Shown here: positions 23,459 to 33,991 of the stretch, piece by piece
Layout: the number at the start of each line of letters is the position of its first letter
Numbering within the stretch: position 1 is the stretch's first letter
Source of the DNA: Thermomonospora echinospora
Lineage (GTDB): Bacteria > Actinomycetota > Actinomycetes > Streptosporangiales > Streptosporangiaceae
DNA length: 64,000 bases
Assembly: GCF_900108175.1 (NCBI RefSeq)
Contig: NZ_FNVO01000007.1
Span: 282,684 to 346,683, forward strand
Direction: 5' to 3'
The notes under the pieces: model-generated
What the model saw: only the letters and a program-made list of their open reading frames with translations
Database searches by the model: none
What the model was told of the DNA's origin: nothing
Position numbers and translations under genes: made by a program

Positions 23459-23636
23459 GGCCTCACGCCCGTACGGTCTCGGGCCGGGCGATCGGAGGCG
23501 TCTCGGCCGCCGCCGCGCGCAACGGCCGGGGGCCGTCCGGCCCGTGGACGGCGCGCGGCTCCGGGAACATCCACACCAGCCAAGGTAGAGCACCGCGGCG
23601 GTGCGGCCCGCACGGCCACCCGATAGCGTGAGACGC

Positions 23637-24467
23637 GTGTTGCCCCTTGTGACCGCCACCCGGTACGTGGCGCCGCTGCGCGAGGGCGGCTCGCTGCCCG
23701 GCATCGTGGAGGCCGACGACCTCGGTACCTATGTCATGAAGTTCACCGGCGCCGGGCAGGGCCGTAAGGCGCTGGTCGCCGAGATCGTCGCCGGGGAGCT
23801 GGCCCGCCGCCTCGGCTTCCGGGTGCCCGACCTGGTGGTCATCGACCTGGACCCGGTGATCGCCCGGCACGAGCCCGACCCGGACGTGCAAGACCTGCTG
23901 AAGGCCAGCACCGGCTGGAACCTGGGCGTGGACTTCCTGCCCGGCTCGCTCGGCTACGACCCGCTGGGCTGGACGGCCGACCCGGCCGTGGCCTCCCGGC
24001 TGCTGTGGCTGGACGCCTTCATCGGCAACGTGGACCGCAGCTGGCGCAACCCCAACCTGCTGGTCTGGCACGGCGACATGTGGCTGATCGACCACGGCGC
24101 CAGCTTGTACTTTCACCACGCCTGGGCCAATGCCGCCAAACTGGTCCTGCGGCCCTACGACGTGGACGACCATGTGATGGTGCCGTACGCGACCCGGCTG
24201 GCCGAGGCCGAGCAGACCCTGCTGCCCCAGGTGACCAAGGAACTGCTGCGCGAGATCACCGCGCTGGTCCCCGACGCGTGGCTGGCCGGCGAGCCCGGCT
24301 TCACCGACGCCGAGGCCGTCCGGGACGCCTACGTCGAGCTGCTGACGGCCCGCGCCGCCGAGCCCCGCGCCTGGCTGCCCGACCTGACGGCCGGCGGCCG
24401 CCGCCCGGCCCCCGCCCCGCGCCCCGGCGCGGGCCGCCCGAGTTGGCTGGGCGGTCCGCTGGGATGA
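23637..24467 (+). CDS. HipA-like kinase domain protein
   Basis: A 276-residue HipA-family protein of the short HipA_2 type. The nucleotide-binding Lys is in GTYVMKFTGAGQG (residues ~30-42). The catalytic segment LDAFIGNVDRSWRNPNLL holds the Asp and Asn equivalents of HipA, and LWLIDHGASLYFH the metal-binding Asp. It lacks the N-terminal HipA subdomain 1. The start is GTG 23637, with TAGCGT 7 nt upstream (leaderless pattern). It overlaps the DUF3037 gene by 4 bp (ATGA). Its substrate is unknown; HipA itself phosphorylates glutamyl-tRNA synthetase. Confidence 0.82.
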   Translation: MLPLVTATRYVAPLREGGSLPGIVEADDLGTYVMKFTGAGQGRKALVAEIVAGELARRLGFRVPDLVVIDLDPVIARHEPDPDVQDLLKASTGWNLGVDFLPGSLGYDPLGWTADPAVASRLLWLDAFIGNVDRSWRNPNLLVWHGDMWLIDHGASLYFHHAWANAAKLVLRPYDVDDHVMVPYATRLAEAEQTLLPQVTKELLREITALVPDAWLAGEPGFTDAEAVRDAYVELLTARAAEPRAWLPDLTAGGRRPAPAPRPGAGRPSWLGGPLG

Positions 24468-24838
24468 GCGTCTTCGAGTACGCGGTGCTGCGGGTGGTGC
24501 CCCGGCCCGAACGGGGCGAGAGCATGAACGTGGGCGTGGTGGTGCACTGCCGGGCGGTGGACTTCCTGGGCTGCCGCCTGCACGTGGACGAGGGGCGGCT
24601 GCGGGCTCTGGACCCGGCGCTCGACCTGGCCGGGGTGCGCTCGGCCCTGCACGCCGTCGAGTGCGTCTGCCGCGGTGGGGACGAGGCCGGTCAGGCGGGC
24701 GGGGAGTCGCCCGGCAGCCGGTTCCGGTGGCTGACCGCGCCGCGCAGCACGGTCCTGCAGCCGGGCCCGGTGCACGCGGGGATCACCGAGGACCCAGCGG
24801 CGGAGCTGGAGCGGCTGCTGGACCTGCTGGTGCGCTGA
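24464..24838 (+). CDS. DUF3037 protein, coupled to the HipA-like kinase
   Basis: A 124-residue protein opening with FEYAVLRVVPRPERGESMNVGVVV, the DUF3037 signature, and ending in an acidic helix (EDPAAELERLLDLLV). DUF3037 genes are regularly found directly after HipA_2 genes. Overlap of start and stop (ATGA) implies a fixed ratio of the two products and probably a complex. Whether it is an antitoxin, an activator or the missing HipA subdomain is unknown. Confidence 0.82.
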   Translation: MSVFEYAVLRVVPRPERGESMNVGVVVHCRAVDFLGCRLHVDEGRLRALDPALDLAGVRSALHAVECVCRGGDEAGQAGGESPGSRFRWLTAPRSTVLQPGPVHAGITEDPAAELERLLDLLVR

Positions 24839-24858
24839 GCGGCGCCGCTCACGACCGC

Positions 24859-25707
24859 TCAGAACAGCACCGACATGAAGGTGTCGACCTCGGTGAAGCC
24901 GACCCGGCGGTAGGCGGCGCGGGCGCGGGCGTTGTAGTCGTTGACGTACAGCGAGACGGTCGGCGCGATCGTGCGCAGCGACTCGTCCACCAGCGCCGCC
25001 ATGCCGCCGACCGACAGGCCCCGGCCACGCAGGTCCGGATGCACCCACACGCCCTGCACCTGGCAGGCGTGCGGGGTGGCGGCGCCGATCTCGGCCTTGA
25101 ACACCACCCGGCCGTCCTCGATCCGGGCGAACGAGCGCCCAGCGCGGATCAGCTCCGCCACCCGGGCGCGGTAGAGCGCCCCCCCGTCGCCGACGTTCGG
25201 CGAAACGCCCACCTCCTCGGTGAACATCGACACGCAGGCCGGATAGACGATGTCGAACTCCTCCATCCGCACCCGCCGCACCCCGGGATCGGGCGGGACC
25301 GGCGACGGCCGGGAAGTGGCCATCACCGGCTGGGACGCGCGGATCGCCCGGGGACGCCCCCAGTAAGGGGCCAGCAGCTCCCACAGCTCGGTCACGGCCT
25401 CGATCTGCCCCACGATGGACGAGCAGCGCCGCCCCTGGGTGCGGGCCCGCTCGGCGAAGGCCCGCACCGCCTCGGAGTCGGCGGCGATCGGGATGAGGTT
25501 CGCGCCCGAATAGCACAGCGCGCTCAGCCGGCCGTCACGGATGTACCCCCACATCTGGGCGCCGAGCCGGCCCGGATCCAGCCCGACCGCGTGCACGCGG
25601 GAGCTGACGAACACGTTGGAGACCGGGTCGGAGTCCAGGATCGTCAGAACCCTGTCCCGGTGCCGGTCGTCCAGGACCCGGACCGGCATCGACCCCAGCA
25701 TCCGCAC
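24859..25707 (-). CDS. GNAT acetyltransferase with DUF4081 N-terminal domain
   Basis: A 282-residue protein. The N-terminal half (DSDPVSNVFVSSRVHAVGLD, WGYIRDGRLSALCYSGANLIPI) is DUF4081. The C-terminal GNAT domain has QVQGVWVHPDLRGRGLSVGGMAALVDE, the acetyl-CoA loop, and LYVNDYNARARAAYRRVGF. Genes of this type sit next to ispG in many actinobacteria, as here with two hydrolases in between. The start is GTG 25707 with GGCGGG upstream. The substrate is unknown. Confidence 0.88.
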   Translation of the reverse strand: MRMLGSMPVRVLDDRHRDRVLTILDSDPVSNVFVSSRVHAVGLDPGRLGAQMWGYIRDGRLSALCYSGANLIPIAADSEAVRAFAERARTQGRRCSSIVGQIEAVTELWELLAPYWGRPRAIRASQPVMATSRPSPVPPDPGVRRVRMEEFDIVYPACVSMFTEEVGVSPNVGDGGALYRARVAELIRAGRSFARIEDGRVVFKAEIGAATPHACQVQGVWVHPDLRGRGLSVGGMAALVDESLRTIAPTVSLYVNDYNARARAAYRRVGFTEVDTFMSVLF

Positions 25708-25750
25708 GGCTTACCCGCCCCGAACCCACTTCGGCACCACACATCCAAGA

Positions 25751-27346
25751 CTATGACGTCCCGTGGATGATCGCGCTCGCGGGGAGGGCAACGTGCCCGG
25801 CCCGCTTCTTGCGGACCTGCTTCAGGGTCGGCTTGGGCGGCGCGGGCGGCGCGCAGACCAGGTCCGGGCCCGGCCTGTCGCTGGGGAGCGTGCCCCCGCG
25901 CAGATAGGCCAGGACACTGCCGTCCACGCATCTGTCACCGCTCAGTGACAGCCCATGGTTGCCTCCGCCCTGCTGGACCACGAGCCGGGACGAGGGGAAG
26001 AGCCCATGGGTCTCCAGCGCCCCGCCGTACGGAGTCGCGGCGTCCTCGGAGGCCTGCACCAGCAGGATTCCCGGCAGGCCGGCGACGCCGCCCACCCTGG
26101 GCGGCGGGCCTGCCGTCGTCCGCCAGTAGGCGCAGGGCGCGTTATACCAGGTGTTGCTCCACGTCTCGAAGCGGTTGCCTGCCTTGTACAGACGGTGGGC
26201 GTCGGCGCTCCAGGTGGACCAGTCGCGCGGCCACGCGGCATCCCGGCACTCGGTCGCCAGGTACATCGTGTAGCCGTTCTGGGCCAGCTTGGTGGGCGGG
26301 ACCCACAGCTCGCCCAGCGTCTTGGGGTCCTTGCGGACGACGTAGTCCGACAGTCCCTTGGCGTGGGCGCTCCACTGGTTGGTGGAGTAGCCGTCGGTCA
26401 GGAAGATGTCGTCCAGTTCGTCGGGGCCGACCCTGCCGTTGATGGGCCGGTCCGCGAGCGAGCCGCGGACGGTGTAGTAGGCCCGTTCGACCTCGTGACG
26501 TGTACGGCCGAGGCCGTACACGCGGTGGTTGCGGGCGATCCAGTCGAAGAAGCTCTGGATGCGCTTTTCGAAGGCCACGTTCTGGGCGAGGTTGTTGGCG
26601 TACCAGACGCCGCTGGGCCGGACCACGCTGTCGAGGACCATACGGTGCACCCGCTGCGGGTACGCCGTCGCGTAGGCGGCGCCCAGGTACGAGCCGTACG
26701 AGAAGCCGAAGTAGTTGATCTTCTTGCGGCCGAGCGCGACGCGGATCGACTCCAGGTCCCGCACCCAGTTCGTGGTGCCCATGAACGGCAGCACGTCGCG
26801 GTACTTGCGGGCGCAGTCGTCGGCGAACTTCTTGGCCCGTTGCGTCCAGGCCACCTCGTCGGCCCTGGTGCGCGGGACGCTGTCGGGCCGCGCCCGGCCG
26901 GGGTTGAGGTAGGAGGTGTCGCACACCAGCGCGGGCTTGGCGGCGCCCACCCCGCGAGGGTCGAAGCCGATCCAGTCGTAGGAGGCGGCGAGCTCCTTCG
27001 GCAGCGCGCGGGAGAACAGGGCGGGCAGGTCACGGCCGTGCGCGCCGGGCCCGCCCCGGTTGAGCAGCATCACTCCCCGGTACGGGGTGCCGGTGTGCTT
27101 GGCCCGGGTGAGCGGCACGGTGATCCGCCGCCCGTCCGGTCTGGAATAGTCCAGCGGCACTGAAATGCTCGCGCATTCCAGGCCCTTGAGCGCGGCGCCC
27201 TCGACGGGGTCGTTGGCGGGGCAGGGTTTCCAATGGACGGCGGGGGCGAGCGCGTGCGCCGTACCGGGCGCGGCGATCAGGCCGCCGCCCAGAGCCACGC
27301 AGGCCAGCAGCCCGGCTGTCTTCCTCGAAGGCGGATTCCTCAACAC
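25751..27346 (-). CDS. secreted alpha/beta hydrolase, TAP-like peptidase (paralogue 1)
   Basis: A 531-residue exported serine hydrolase. Residues ~1-32 are a signal peptide (RKTAGLLACVALGGGLIAAPGTAHA). The oxyanion region is LLNRGGPGAHG, the nucleophile is in YFGFSYGSYLG, the Asp in LLVQASEDAATPYGGA and the His in GGGNHGLSL within a C-terminal TAP-like domain. Relatives are Streptomyces tripeptidyl aminopeptidase and SlpD/SlpE mycelium-associated proteases. The start is GTG 27346. It is the downstream copy of two tandem paralogues, separated by 130 bp with a terminator. The basic C-terminus (KPTLKQVRKKRAG) is not found in the other copy. Confidence 0.88.
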   Translation of the reverse strand: MLRNPPSRKTAGLLACVALGGGLIAAPGTAHALAPAVHWKPCPANDPVEGAALKGLECASISVPLDYSRPDGRRITVPLTRAKHTGTPYRGVMLLNRGGPGAHGRDLPALFSRALPKELAASYDWIGFDPRGVGAAKPALVCDTSYLNPGRARPDSVPRTRADEVAWTQRAKKFADDCARKYRDVLPFMGTTNWVRDLESIRVALGRKKINYFGFSYGSYLGAAYATAYPQRVHRMVLDSVVRPSGVWYANNLAQNVAFEKRIQSFFDWIARNHRVYGLGRTRHEVERAYYTVRGSLADRPINGRVGPDELDDIFLTDGYSTNQWSAHAKGLSDYVVRKDPKTLGELWVPPTKLAQNGYTMYLATECRDAAWPRDWSTWSADAHRLYKAGNRFETWSNTWYNAPCAYWRTTAGPPPRVGGVAGLPGILLVQASEDAATPYGGALETHGLFPSSRLVVQQGGGNHGLSLSGDRCVDGSVLAYLRGGTLPSDRPGPDLVCAPPAPPKPTLKQVRKKRAGHVALPASAIIHGTS

Positions 27347-27418
27347 GCCGCTGTTGTATCCGCCCTGGCCACGCGGTTAACGCAATCGCGCATGTGCCGC
27401 GATTCGGCCCGAAAACGA

Positions 27419-27459
27419 CCCGAAGGGCCCCGGATGGTACCGGTGACCCTTCGGGTTTT
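27419..27459. terminator. bidirectional terminator between the two hydrolase genes
   Basis: CCCGAAGGG (27419-27427) pairs with CCCTTCGGG (27447-27455), followed by TTTT on the plus strand; on the minus strand a TTTT also follows a few bases later. The upstream paralogue is therefore at least partly terminated before the downstream one. Confidence 0.7.
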
Positions 27460-27476
27460 CCGCGATGAAGGAGGAC

Positions 27477-29042
27477 TTACCGGATGCCGACCGGCAGATC
27501 CTTGCCCGGCACCGAGGAGGTGGCCGACACCGCGGTCGGGTCGGGGTTGTTGAGCGCCGGGACGGCCTTGCAGTAGGCGTCCGGCCCCTTCTTGGAGGCG
27601 GGCAGCTTACCGGAGTTCAGGTAGGCGGCCACCTTGTTGTCGAGGCAGGCGTTGCCGTTGAGGGTGTTGGAGTGGGTCTTGCCGCCCAGCTCGACCAGCA
27701 GTCGGGACGAGGGCAGCACCTTGTGCATCTCCAGACCGCCCTGGTACGGCGTGGCGGCGTCCAGCTCGGACTGCACCAGCAGCACCCCGGGCATGCCCTT
27801 GCCGTTCAGCTTGACGGCCGGACCGCCCTTGACCTTCCAGAAGTGGACGGGGGCATTGAACCAGACGTTGTTCCAGGTGTTGAACTTCGCCTTGGGGTAG
27901 GTCCGCACCGCGTCGTTGTGCCACTTGGACCACTTGACCGGCCACTTGGCGTCGGCGGCCTGCACGGCGTTGTAGACGGCGAAGTCGTTGTCCTCACCGC
28001 CGGGGTTGACCAGGGCGAGCAGCAGTTCGGCGTCCTTGCGGTTCGCCCAGTCCGACAGCGCGGTGGCCAGCACCGTGTACCAGCCGGTGCTGTAGCCGGC
28101 GGTCAACATGATGTCGTCCAGCTCGGACGGGCCGACCATGCCGCCGATCGGGCTCTTCTTGGCCTGGGCGCGGATCGCGTAGTACCGCTTCTCGACCGCG
28201 GCCTGGGTAGTGCCCAGCTTGTAGACCGAGTGGTACTTGGCGATCCAGCGCCACCACAGCTTCATGTTGCGCTCGAACGCCGCGTTCTGGGAGAGCTGGC
28301 CCTGGTACCAGACCTCCTTGTGGTTGACGTTCCCGTCGAGCACCATCCGCTTGACCCGCTTGGGGAACAGCGTGCCGTAGGTGGCACCGAGGTAGGTGCC
28401 GTACGAGAAGCCGTAGTAGCTGATCTTCTGCTTGCCGAGCGCCTTGCGGATCACGTCGATGTCGCGGGCCGCGTCGGTGGTGCGCATGTGCGGCAGCATC
28501 CAGCCGAACTTCTTGGCGCACGCGTCGGCGTACCGCTTGGACTTGTTCAGCCAGGCCTTCTCCTGGGCGGCATTGGCCGGGTTGTAGTCCGGCCGCACCG
28601 GCTTGAAGTAGTTCGGGTCGCAGGTGATCGCCGGCTTGCTGGAGCCCACGCCGCGCGGGTCGAAGCCGATGATGTCGTAGCGGGCGGCGGTCTCGGGGTG
28701 GCCGACGTCCGCCAGCCAGCGCGCCAGACCCGCCGAGTAGGCCAGCCCGCTGCCGCCCGGTCCGCCCGGGTTGATCAGCAGCACGCCCTGGTAGTTGCGC
28801 CGGTCGGTGGCCTTGACCCGGGAGATCGCGATGGAGATCTTCCGACCGTTCGGCCTGCGGTGGTCGAGCGGCACCGCGACCTGGGCGCACTCGGCCTTGT
28901 TCATGGGGTCGTTAGGGCCGCTGACCTCGCACTTGCCCCACGTGACCGTGGGGGCTGCGGTGACCGCCGCACCCGCGGGGACGGCGGCCAGCAGGCCGGC
29001 CCCCAGGGACGCCGCGGCCGTGACGAGCACGAGCCTTCTCAC
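27477..29042 (-). CDS. secreted alpha/beta hydrolase, TAP-like peptidase (paralogue 2)
   Basis: A 521-residue exported serine hydrolase closely related to its neighbour. The signal peptide is ~25 residues (LVLVTAAASLGAGLLAAVPAGA). The triad is Ser in YYGFSYGTYLG, Asp in LLVQSELDAATPYQGG and His in GGKTHSNTL. The start is GTG 29042, 4 bp after GGGAG. Predicted to release N-terminal peptides outside the cell. The upstream region carries a TAACCT -10-like box and the inverted repeat at 29106-29125. Confidence 0.9.
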   Translation of the reverse strand: MRRLVLVTAAASLGAGLLAAVPAGAAVTAAPTVTWGKCEVSGPNDPMNKAECAQVAVPLDHRRPNGRKISIAISRVKATDRRNYQGVLLINPGGPGGSGLAYSAGLARWLADVGHPETAARYDIIGFDPRGVGSSKPAITCDPNYFKPVRPDYNPANAAQEKAWLNKSKRYADACAKKFGWMLPHMRTTDAARDIDVIRKALGKQKISYYGFSYGTYLGATYGTLFPKRVKRMVLDGNVNHKEVWYQGQLSQNAAFERNMKLWWRWIAKYHSVYKLGTTQAAVEKRYYAIRAQAKKSPIGGMVGPSELDDIMLTAGYSTGWYTVLATALSDWANRKDAELLLALVNPGGEDNDFAVYNAVQAADAKWPVKWSKWHNDAVRTYPKAKFNTWNNVWFNAPVHFWKVKGGPAVKLNGKGMPGVLLVQSELDAATPYQGGLEMHKVLPSSRLLVELGGKTHSNTLNGNACLDNKVAAYLNSGKLPASKKGPDAYCKAVPALNNPDPTAVSATSSVPGKDLPVGIR

Positions 29043-29105
29043 ATGACTCCCTCTGTCGCGCGGGGCTCGGGATGAGCTCCGCTGGGCAACAGGTGGAGAT
29101 TGTGG

Positions 29106-29125
29106 TGTCAGGCGCACTTCTGACA
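29106..29125. promoter_or_regulatory. inverted repeat upstream of paralogue 2
   Basis: TGTCAG-N8-CTGACA lies 64 bp upstream of the GTG start, downstream of the TAACCT -10-like box, at operator distance. Confidence 0.4.
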
Positions 29126-29220
29126 GAAGAGGTTAAAGGGACAGTTGCGGAATCGTGACAGATCATCGGAAACCTCGGCGGTCTCCGCTTCGTTCGGAAT
29201 GCCCCCGCCGCAACGAGCGA

Positions 29221-29245
29221 GGACCCCGGTCCTCGACCGGGGTCC
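29221..29245 (-). terminator. terminator after ispG
   Basis: A perfect 11-bp stem (29221-29231 with 29235-29245) with a 3-nt loop lies 74 bp past the ispG stop. Confidence 0.7.
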
Positions 29246-29318
29246 CGAGCTCACGACAACGACCGCGGCGGTCGCGGGAGCAGGACGTCACGCGGGACCG
29301 GAACGCCCCGCGAGCGCG

Positions 29319-30488
<1,170 letters not shown>

Positions 30489-30585
30489 CGCTCTCTTCTC
30501 AAGCTGCGGGATCGCGGATCTGGTTGCGTCGGCTCCAAGCCTAAGCGCCACGGGGGAATGGACGGGGTGAGGATGCCCGCACCGG

Positions 30586-31779
30586 TCAAGGAGGGACCTG
30601 CAACGGGTTGAGCACGTCCGCGGCTATCAGGAGTATCCCCAGTCCCAAAAGCAACAGCAGCACCAGATAGGTCACCGGCAGCAGCCGGGTGATGTCCACC
30701 GGTCCGGGGTCGGGACGGCCCCGGGCGCGGGCGATGCGGGCCCGCAGCCGCTCGTAGCCGACCACCGCCAGGTGGCCGCCGTCCAGCGGCAGCAGCGGCA
30801 GCACGTTGAGCGCGCCCAGGAAGACGTTGATCGACGCCACCAGGGCCAGGTAGGCGGCGACCTTGTCGCGCCAGGAGCCGCCGGAGGCGAAGATCTCGCC
30901 CGACGTCTGCCCGGCGCCGACCACGCTGCCGACCTGGCCGCCGGTGCTCTGCCCTCGTTCCGGGGAGAACAGGTCCGGCAGCGCGGCGGGCAGGGCGGCC
31001 AGGGCCCGGCCCATCTGCGCGACCGCCAGGCCGATCCCGCGGGCGGCGAAGACCACCGCCGCGCCGGGGTCGAGCCGGTCGTACCCCGCGCCGACGACCC
31101 GCGCCGTCACCCCCAGGAACGGCTCCCGGTCCACCTCGGCGAGCCTGACCTGGAGGGTCTGCCGTGTTCCGTCCCGCTCGGCCACCACCGGCACGGTCCG
31201 CCCGGGACGCGCCGCCCGAATCGCCGCGCGCAGTTGCTCCCAGTCGGCGATCGGCGTGCCGGCGAACGAGACGATTCGGTCACCGGCCCGCAGTCCCGCC
31301 TGCCTTGCCGGGGACGGCGGATCGCCCTCCCGGCATCCGGCGCCCAGGCTCGCCGGCACGCAGGCGCCGACCCGCTGGACGGTGTTGGTGGCGGTGCCCG
31401 GGTCGCGCACCCCGACCGCCGTCGCCAGCACGGTCAGCAGGACGAACGCGAAGGCGAAGTTCGCCGCCACGCCCGCGGCGATCACCACCGCGCGCCGCCG
31501 GGCGGGCTGCCGGTGGAACGCGCGGGGCCGGTCGGCCTCGTCGATCGGCTCCAGCGTGGTGTAGCCGACGATCCGCACGAAGCCGCCGAGCAGGATCGCC
31601 TTGACGCCGTACTCGGTCTCGCCGCGCCGCCGCGACCACAGGGTGGGCCCGAACCCGACGAAGAACTGGGTGGCCTTCATCCCGAAGCGCTTGGCGGTGA
31701 CCAGGTGACCGGCCTCGTGCAGCACCACCGACAGCACCAGCGCGGCGACGAACGCCACGACGCCGAGGAGATAGGCCAT
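30586..31779 (-). CDS. rseP: site-2 intramembrane zinc metalloprotease (RseP/Rip1-like)
   Basis: A 397-residue M50 protease. The first membrane segment carries [10 protein letters not shown] (HExxH), the PDZ domain covers residues ~125-220 ([18 protein letters not shown]), and [20 protein letters not shown] contains the third zinc ligand (LDG). About four membrane segments in total. In actinobacteria Rip1/RseP cleaves anti-sigma factors. It may therefore act on the membrane partner of the sigma factor at 45.4 kb, although that is only an inference. The start is ATG 31779, preceded by GGGGAGGACG. Confidence 0.93.
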   Translation of the reverse strand: MAYLLGVVAFVAALVLSVVLHEAGHLVTAKRFGMKATQFFVGFGPTLWSRRRGETEYGVKAILLGGFVRIVGYTTLEPIDEADRPRAFHRQPARRRAVVIAAGVAANFAFAFVLLTVLATAVGVRDPGTATNTVQRVGACVPASLGAGCREGDPPSPARQAGLRAGDRIVSFAGTPIADWEQLRAAIRAARPGRTVPVVAERDGTRQTLQVRLAEVDREPFLGVTARVVGAGYDRLDPGAAVVFAARGIGLAVAQMGRALAALPAALPDLFSPERGQSTGGQVGSVVGAGQTSGEIFASGGSWRDKVAAYLALVASINVFLGALNVLPLLPLDGGHLAVVGYERLRARIARARGRPDPGPVDITRLLPVTYLVLLLLLGLGILLIAADVLNPLQVPP

Positions 31780-31896
31780 CGTCCTCCCCTTCGCCCGCCA
31801 CGGCCGGGCGGTCGGCAGGTCCCTGGCGGCCACGGCGGGGCGGGGATCGCCCGGTCCCCGCCCGCGGGGTCCGGGAGCGGCCCCCGGACCGGCGGG

Positions 31897-33165
31897 TCAG
31901 GTCAGCTCGCGGGCGCGCGCCCTGGCCCAGGCGTCGGCGGCGAGCACGTCGTCGAGGGTGACGCCCGCGGTGGCCACCTCGTGCTCGTTGACTACCCGCG
32001 CGACGGTGTCCACTATCCCCGTGAACGGCAACCGGCCCGCGCGGAAGGCCTCCACGCACTCCTCATTGGCGGCGTTGTAGACGGCGGGCGCGGTGCCGCC
32101 GAGCCCGCCGACGTGCCGGGCCAGCGCCACCGCCGGGAACGCCTCGTCGTCCAGCGGCAGCAGCTCCCAGGTGTGCGCCTTCGTCCAGTCGAGCGCGGGC
32201 GCCGCCTCCGGCAGCCGGTCCGGCCAGGTCAGCGACAGCGCGATCGGCAGCCGCATGTCCGGCGGGCTGGCCTGCGCGATGGTGGAGCCGTCGGTGAACT
32301 CCACCATGGAGTGGATCACCGACTGCGGGTGCACCATCACCTCGATCCGGTCGAAGGGCAGGTCGAACAGCAGGTGCGCCTCAATGACCTCCAGGCCCTT
32401 GTTGACCAGGGTGGCCGAGTTGATCGTGACGACCGGCCCCATGTCCCAGGTGGGGTGGGCCAGCGCCTGCTCGGGGGTCACCCCGGCCAGTTCGGCGCGG
32501 GTGCGGCCGCGGAACGGCCCGCCGCTGGCGGTCAGCACCAGCCTGCGCACCCGCCGGGTGGCCGCGTCCTCGCCGTACCGCCAGCCCGGCAGGCACTGGG
32601 CCAGCGCCGAGTGCTCGGAGTCGACCGGGACGATCTGGCCGGGCGTGGCCCGCTCCTTGACCAGCGGCCCGCCGACGATCAGCGACTCCTTGTTGGCCAG
32701 CGCCAGCGTCCGGCCGGCGTCCAGGGCGGCCAGCGTGGAGGCCAGGCCCAGCGCGCCGGTCACCCCGTTCAGCACCAGGTCGCACGGCCAGGCCGCCACC
32801 TCGGCCACCGCCTCCGGACCGGCCACGATCTTGGGGATCTGGTAGTCGCCGGAGCTGTAGCCGTGCCGCTGCGCCTCGGCGTAGAAGGCCAGTTGCAGGT
32901 CCTGGGCCGCCGAAGCCCGCGCCACCGCCACCACCTCGGGGCGGAACTCCAGCGCCTGGGCGGCCAGCAGGTCCACCCGCCCGCCGCCGGCGGCCAGCCC
33001 GGTCACCCGGAACCGGTCCGGGTTGCGGCGGATCACGTCCAGGGCCTGGGTCCCGATCGAACCGGTGGAGCCCAGCAGCACCACGTCGCGCCGGCCGGAG
33101 GCGCCGGAACCGCCGGAGGAGGCGCTGGAGGAGGTCTGTGAGGAGGCAGCCATCATGCTGCCCAT
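31897..33165 (-). CDS. dxr: 1-deoxy-D-xylulose-5-phosphate reductoisomerase
   Basis: A 422-residue IspC/Dxr, the first committed MEP-pathway enzyme, NADPH- and Mn/Mg-dependent. [16 protein letters not shown] binds [16 protein letters not shown] and [11 protein letters not shown] bind metal and substrate, TASGGPF and [28 protein letters not shown] complete the site. The Ser/Gly-rich first ~22 residues are not conserved. The start is ATG 33165 with GACGGGA upstream; ATG 33156 and 33153 are also possible. It is first in the operon, with an unusually large divergent promoter region. Confidence 0.95.
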   Translation of the reverse strand: MGSMMAASSQTSSSASSGGSGASGRRDVVLLGSTGSIGTQALDVIRRNPDRFRVTGLAAGGGRVDLLAAQALEFRPEVVAVARASAAQDLQLAFYAEAQRHGYSSGDYQIPKIVAGPEAVAEVAAWPCDLVLNGVTGALGLASTLAALDAGRTLALANKESLIVGGPLVKERATPGQIVPVDSEHSALAQCLPGWRYGEDAATRRVRRLVLTASGGPFRGRTRAELAGVTPEQALAHPTWDMGPVVTINSATLVNKGLEVIEAHLLFDLPFDRIEVMVHPQSVIHSMVEFTDGSTIAQASPPDMRLPIALSLTWPDRLPEAAPALDWTKAHTWELLPLDDEAFPAVALARHVGGLGGTAPAVYNAANEECVEAFRAGRLPFTGIVDTVARVVNEHEVATAGVTLDDVLAADAWARARARELT

Positions 33166-33497
33166 TGTCCCGTCCGTGCCGTGACCGCCCGCACCCCGCC
33201 GCCGATGGGCGGATCCGAGGCACGGGCCCGTCTTGGGATGGATTTTCCGCCTTCTTGGGACCTGTCCCACTACCCCACCGAAGCGTAACTTTCCGGTGCC
33301 GGAACGTACCGAAACGTGCCAGTATCCGCGGCCCGGCATCAGGCGACCCGCAGGTGACCCTCAGGTGCCCCGCAGGTGACAAGGCGCTGGAGCGCGGCCG
33401 GACGCGCCGGTCGGCGTTACCGTCCGGCAGGTAAGGACTGACCTGACGGTCACAGTTTTGTAACATCCGGCTAACAAGCCGGACGTACGGTCACATC
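33166..33497. other. 332-bp divergent promoter region of dxr and a GNAT gene
   Basis: No gene is seen. It contains a 14-bp palindrome (TTCCGG-TG-CCGGAA, 33291-33304), a phased 11-bp repeat (33351-33383), a small hairpin (CCGGC with GCCGG, ~33467-33481) and the leaderless promoter of the GNAT gene. Confidence 0.65.
33351..33383. repeat. 11-bp tandem repeat with CAGGTG core, three copies
   Basis: CAGGTG occurs at 33351, 33362 and 33373, exactly 11 bp apart, about one helical turn. Three identical faces of the helix would suit cooperative binding of a regulator. Confidence 0.6.
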
Positions 33498-33962
33498 GTG
33501 AAACAAATCACCGTGATCGTCGACATCGCCCCCGCGACCCCCTACCACCCGGCCGTCATCGCGCTGTGCGCCGAGCAGCAGGCCGAGATCGAGGCCCGCT
33601 ACCCCGGTGCCGGTGAGGCCCCCAGCGGGATCGATCCGCAGATCGACTTCCTGCTGGCCCGGGTCGGCGACGAGCCGGTGGGCTGCGGAGGGCTCAAGCC
33701 GCTGGAGCCGCGCGTGGCCGAGGTGACCCGTATGTACGTGCGGCCCGCCCACCGCGGGCAGGGCATCTCCCGCGGGCTGCTGGACGCCCTGGAGGGGCTG
33801 GCCGGCGGCCGGGGCGTGCGGACCCTGCGGCTGGAGACCGGCGACCTGCAGCCGGAGTCGATCGGCCTCTACCAGTCCAGCGGCTACCGCCGCATCCCCG
33901 CCTTCGGCCCGTACCAGGGCAACGCCCTCAGCCTCTGCTTCGAGAAGCACCTGCGGGACTGA
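33498..33962 (+). CDS. GNAT-family N-acetyltransferase
   Basis: A 154-residue single-domain acetyltransferase. The acetyl-CoA loop is EVTRMYVRPAHRGQGISRGLLDALE (R-G-Q-G-I-S), followed by LRLETGDLQPESIGLYQSSGYRRI. Its length and the GCGGLKPLE strand match small-molecule or amino-acid acetyltransferases. The start is GTG 33498; TACGGT lies exactly 6 nt upstream with no Shine-Dalgarno, an ideal leaderless promoter. The substrate is unknown. Confidence 0.9.
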   Translation: MKQITVIVDIAPATPYHPAVIALCAEQQAEIEARYPGAGEAPSGIDPQIDFLLARVGDEPVGCGGLKPLEPRVAEVTRMYVRPAHRGQGISRGLLDALEGLAGGRGVRTLRLETGDLQPESIGLYQSSGYRRIPAFGPYQGNALSLCFEKHLRD

Positions 33963-33991
33963 CCGGACCCGCCATCCGGTCAGGGCTCCGG

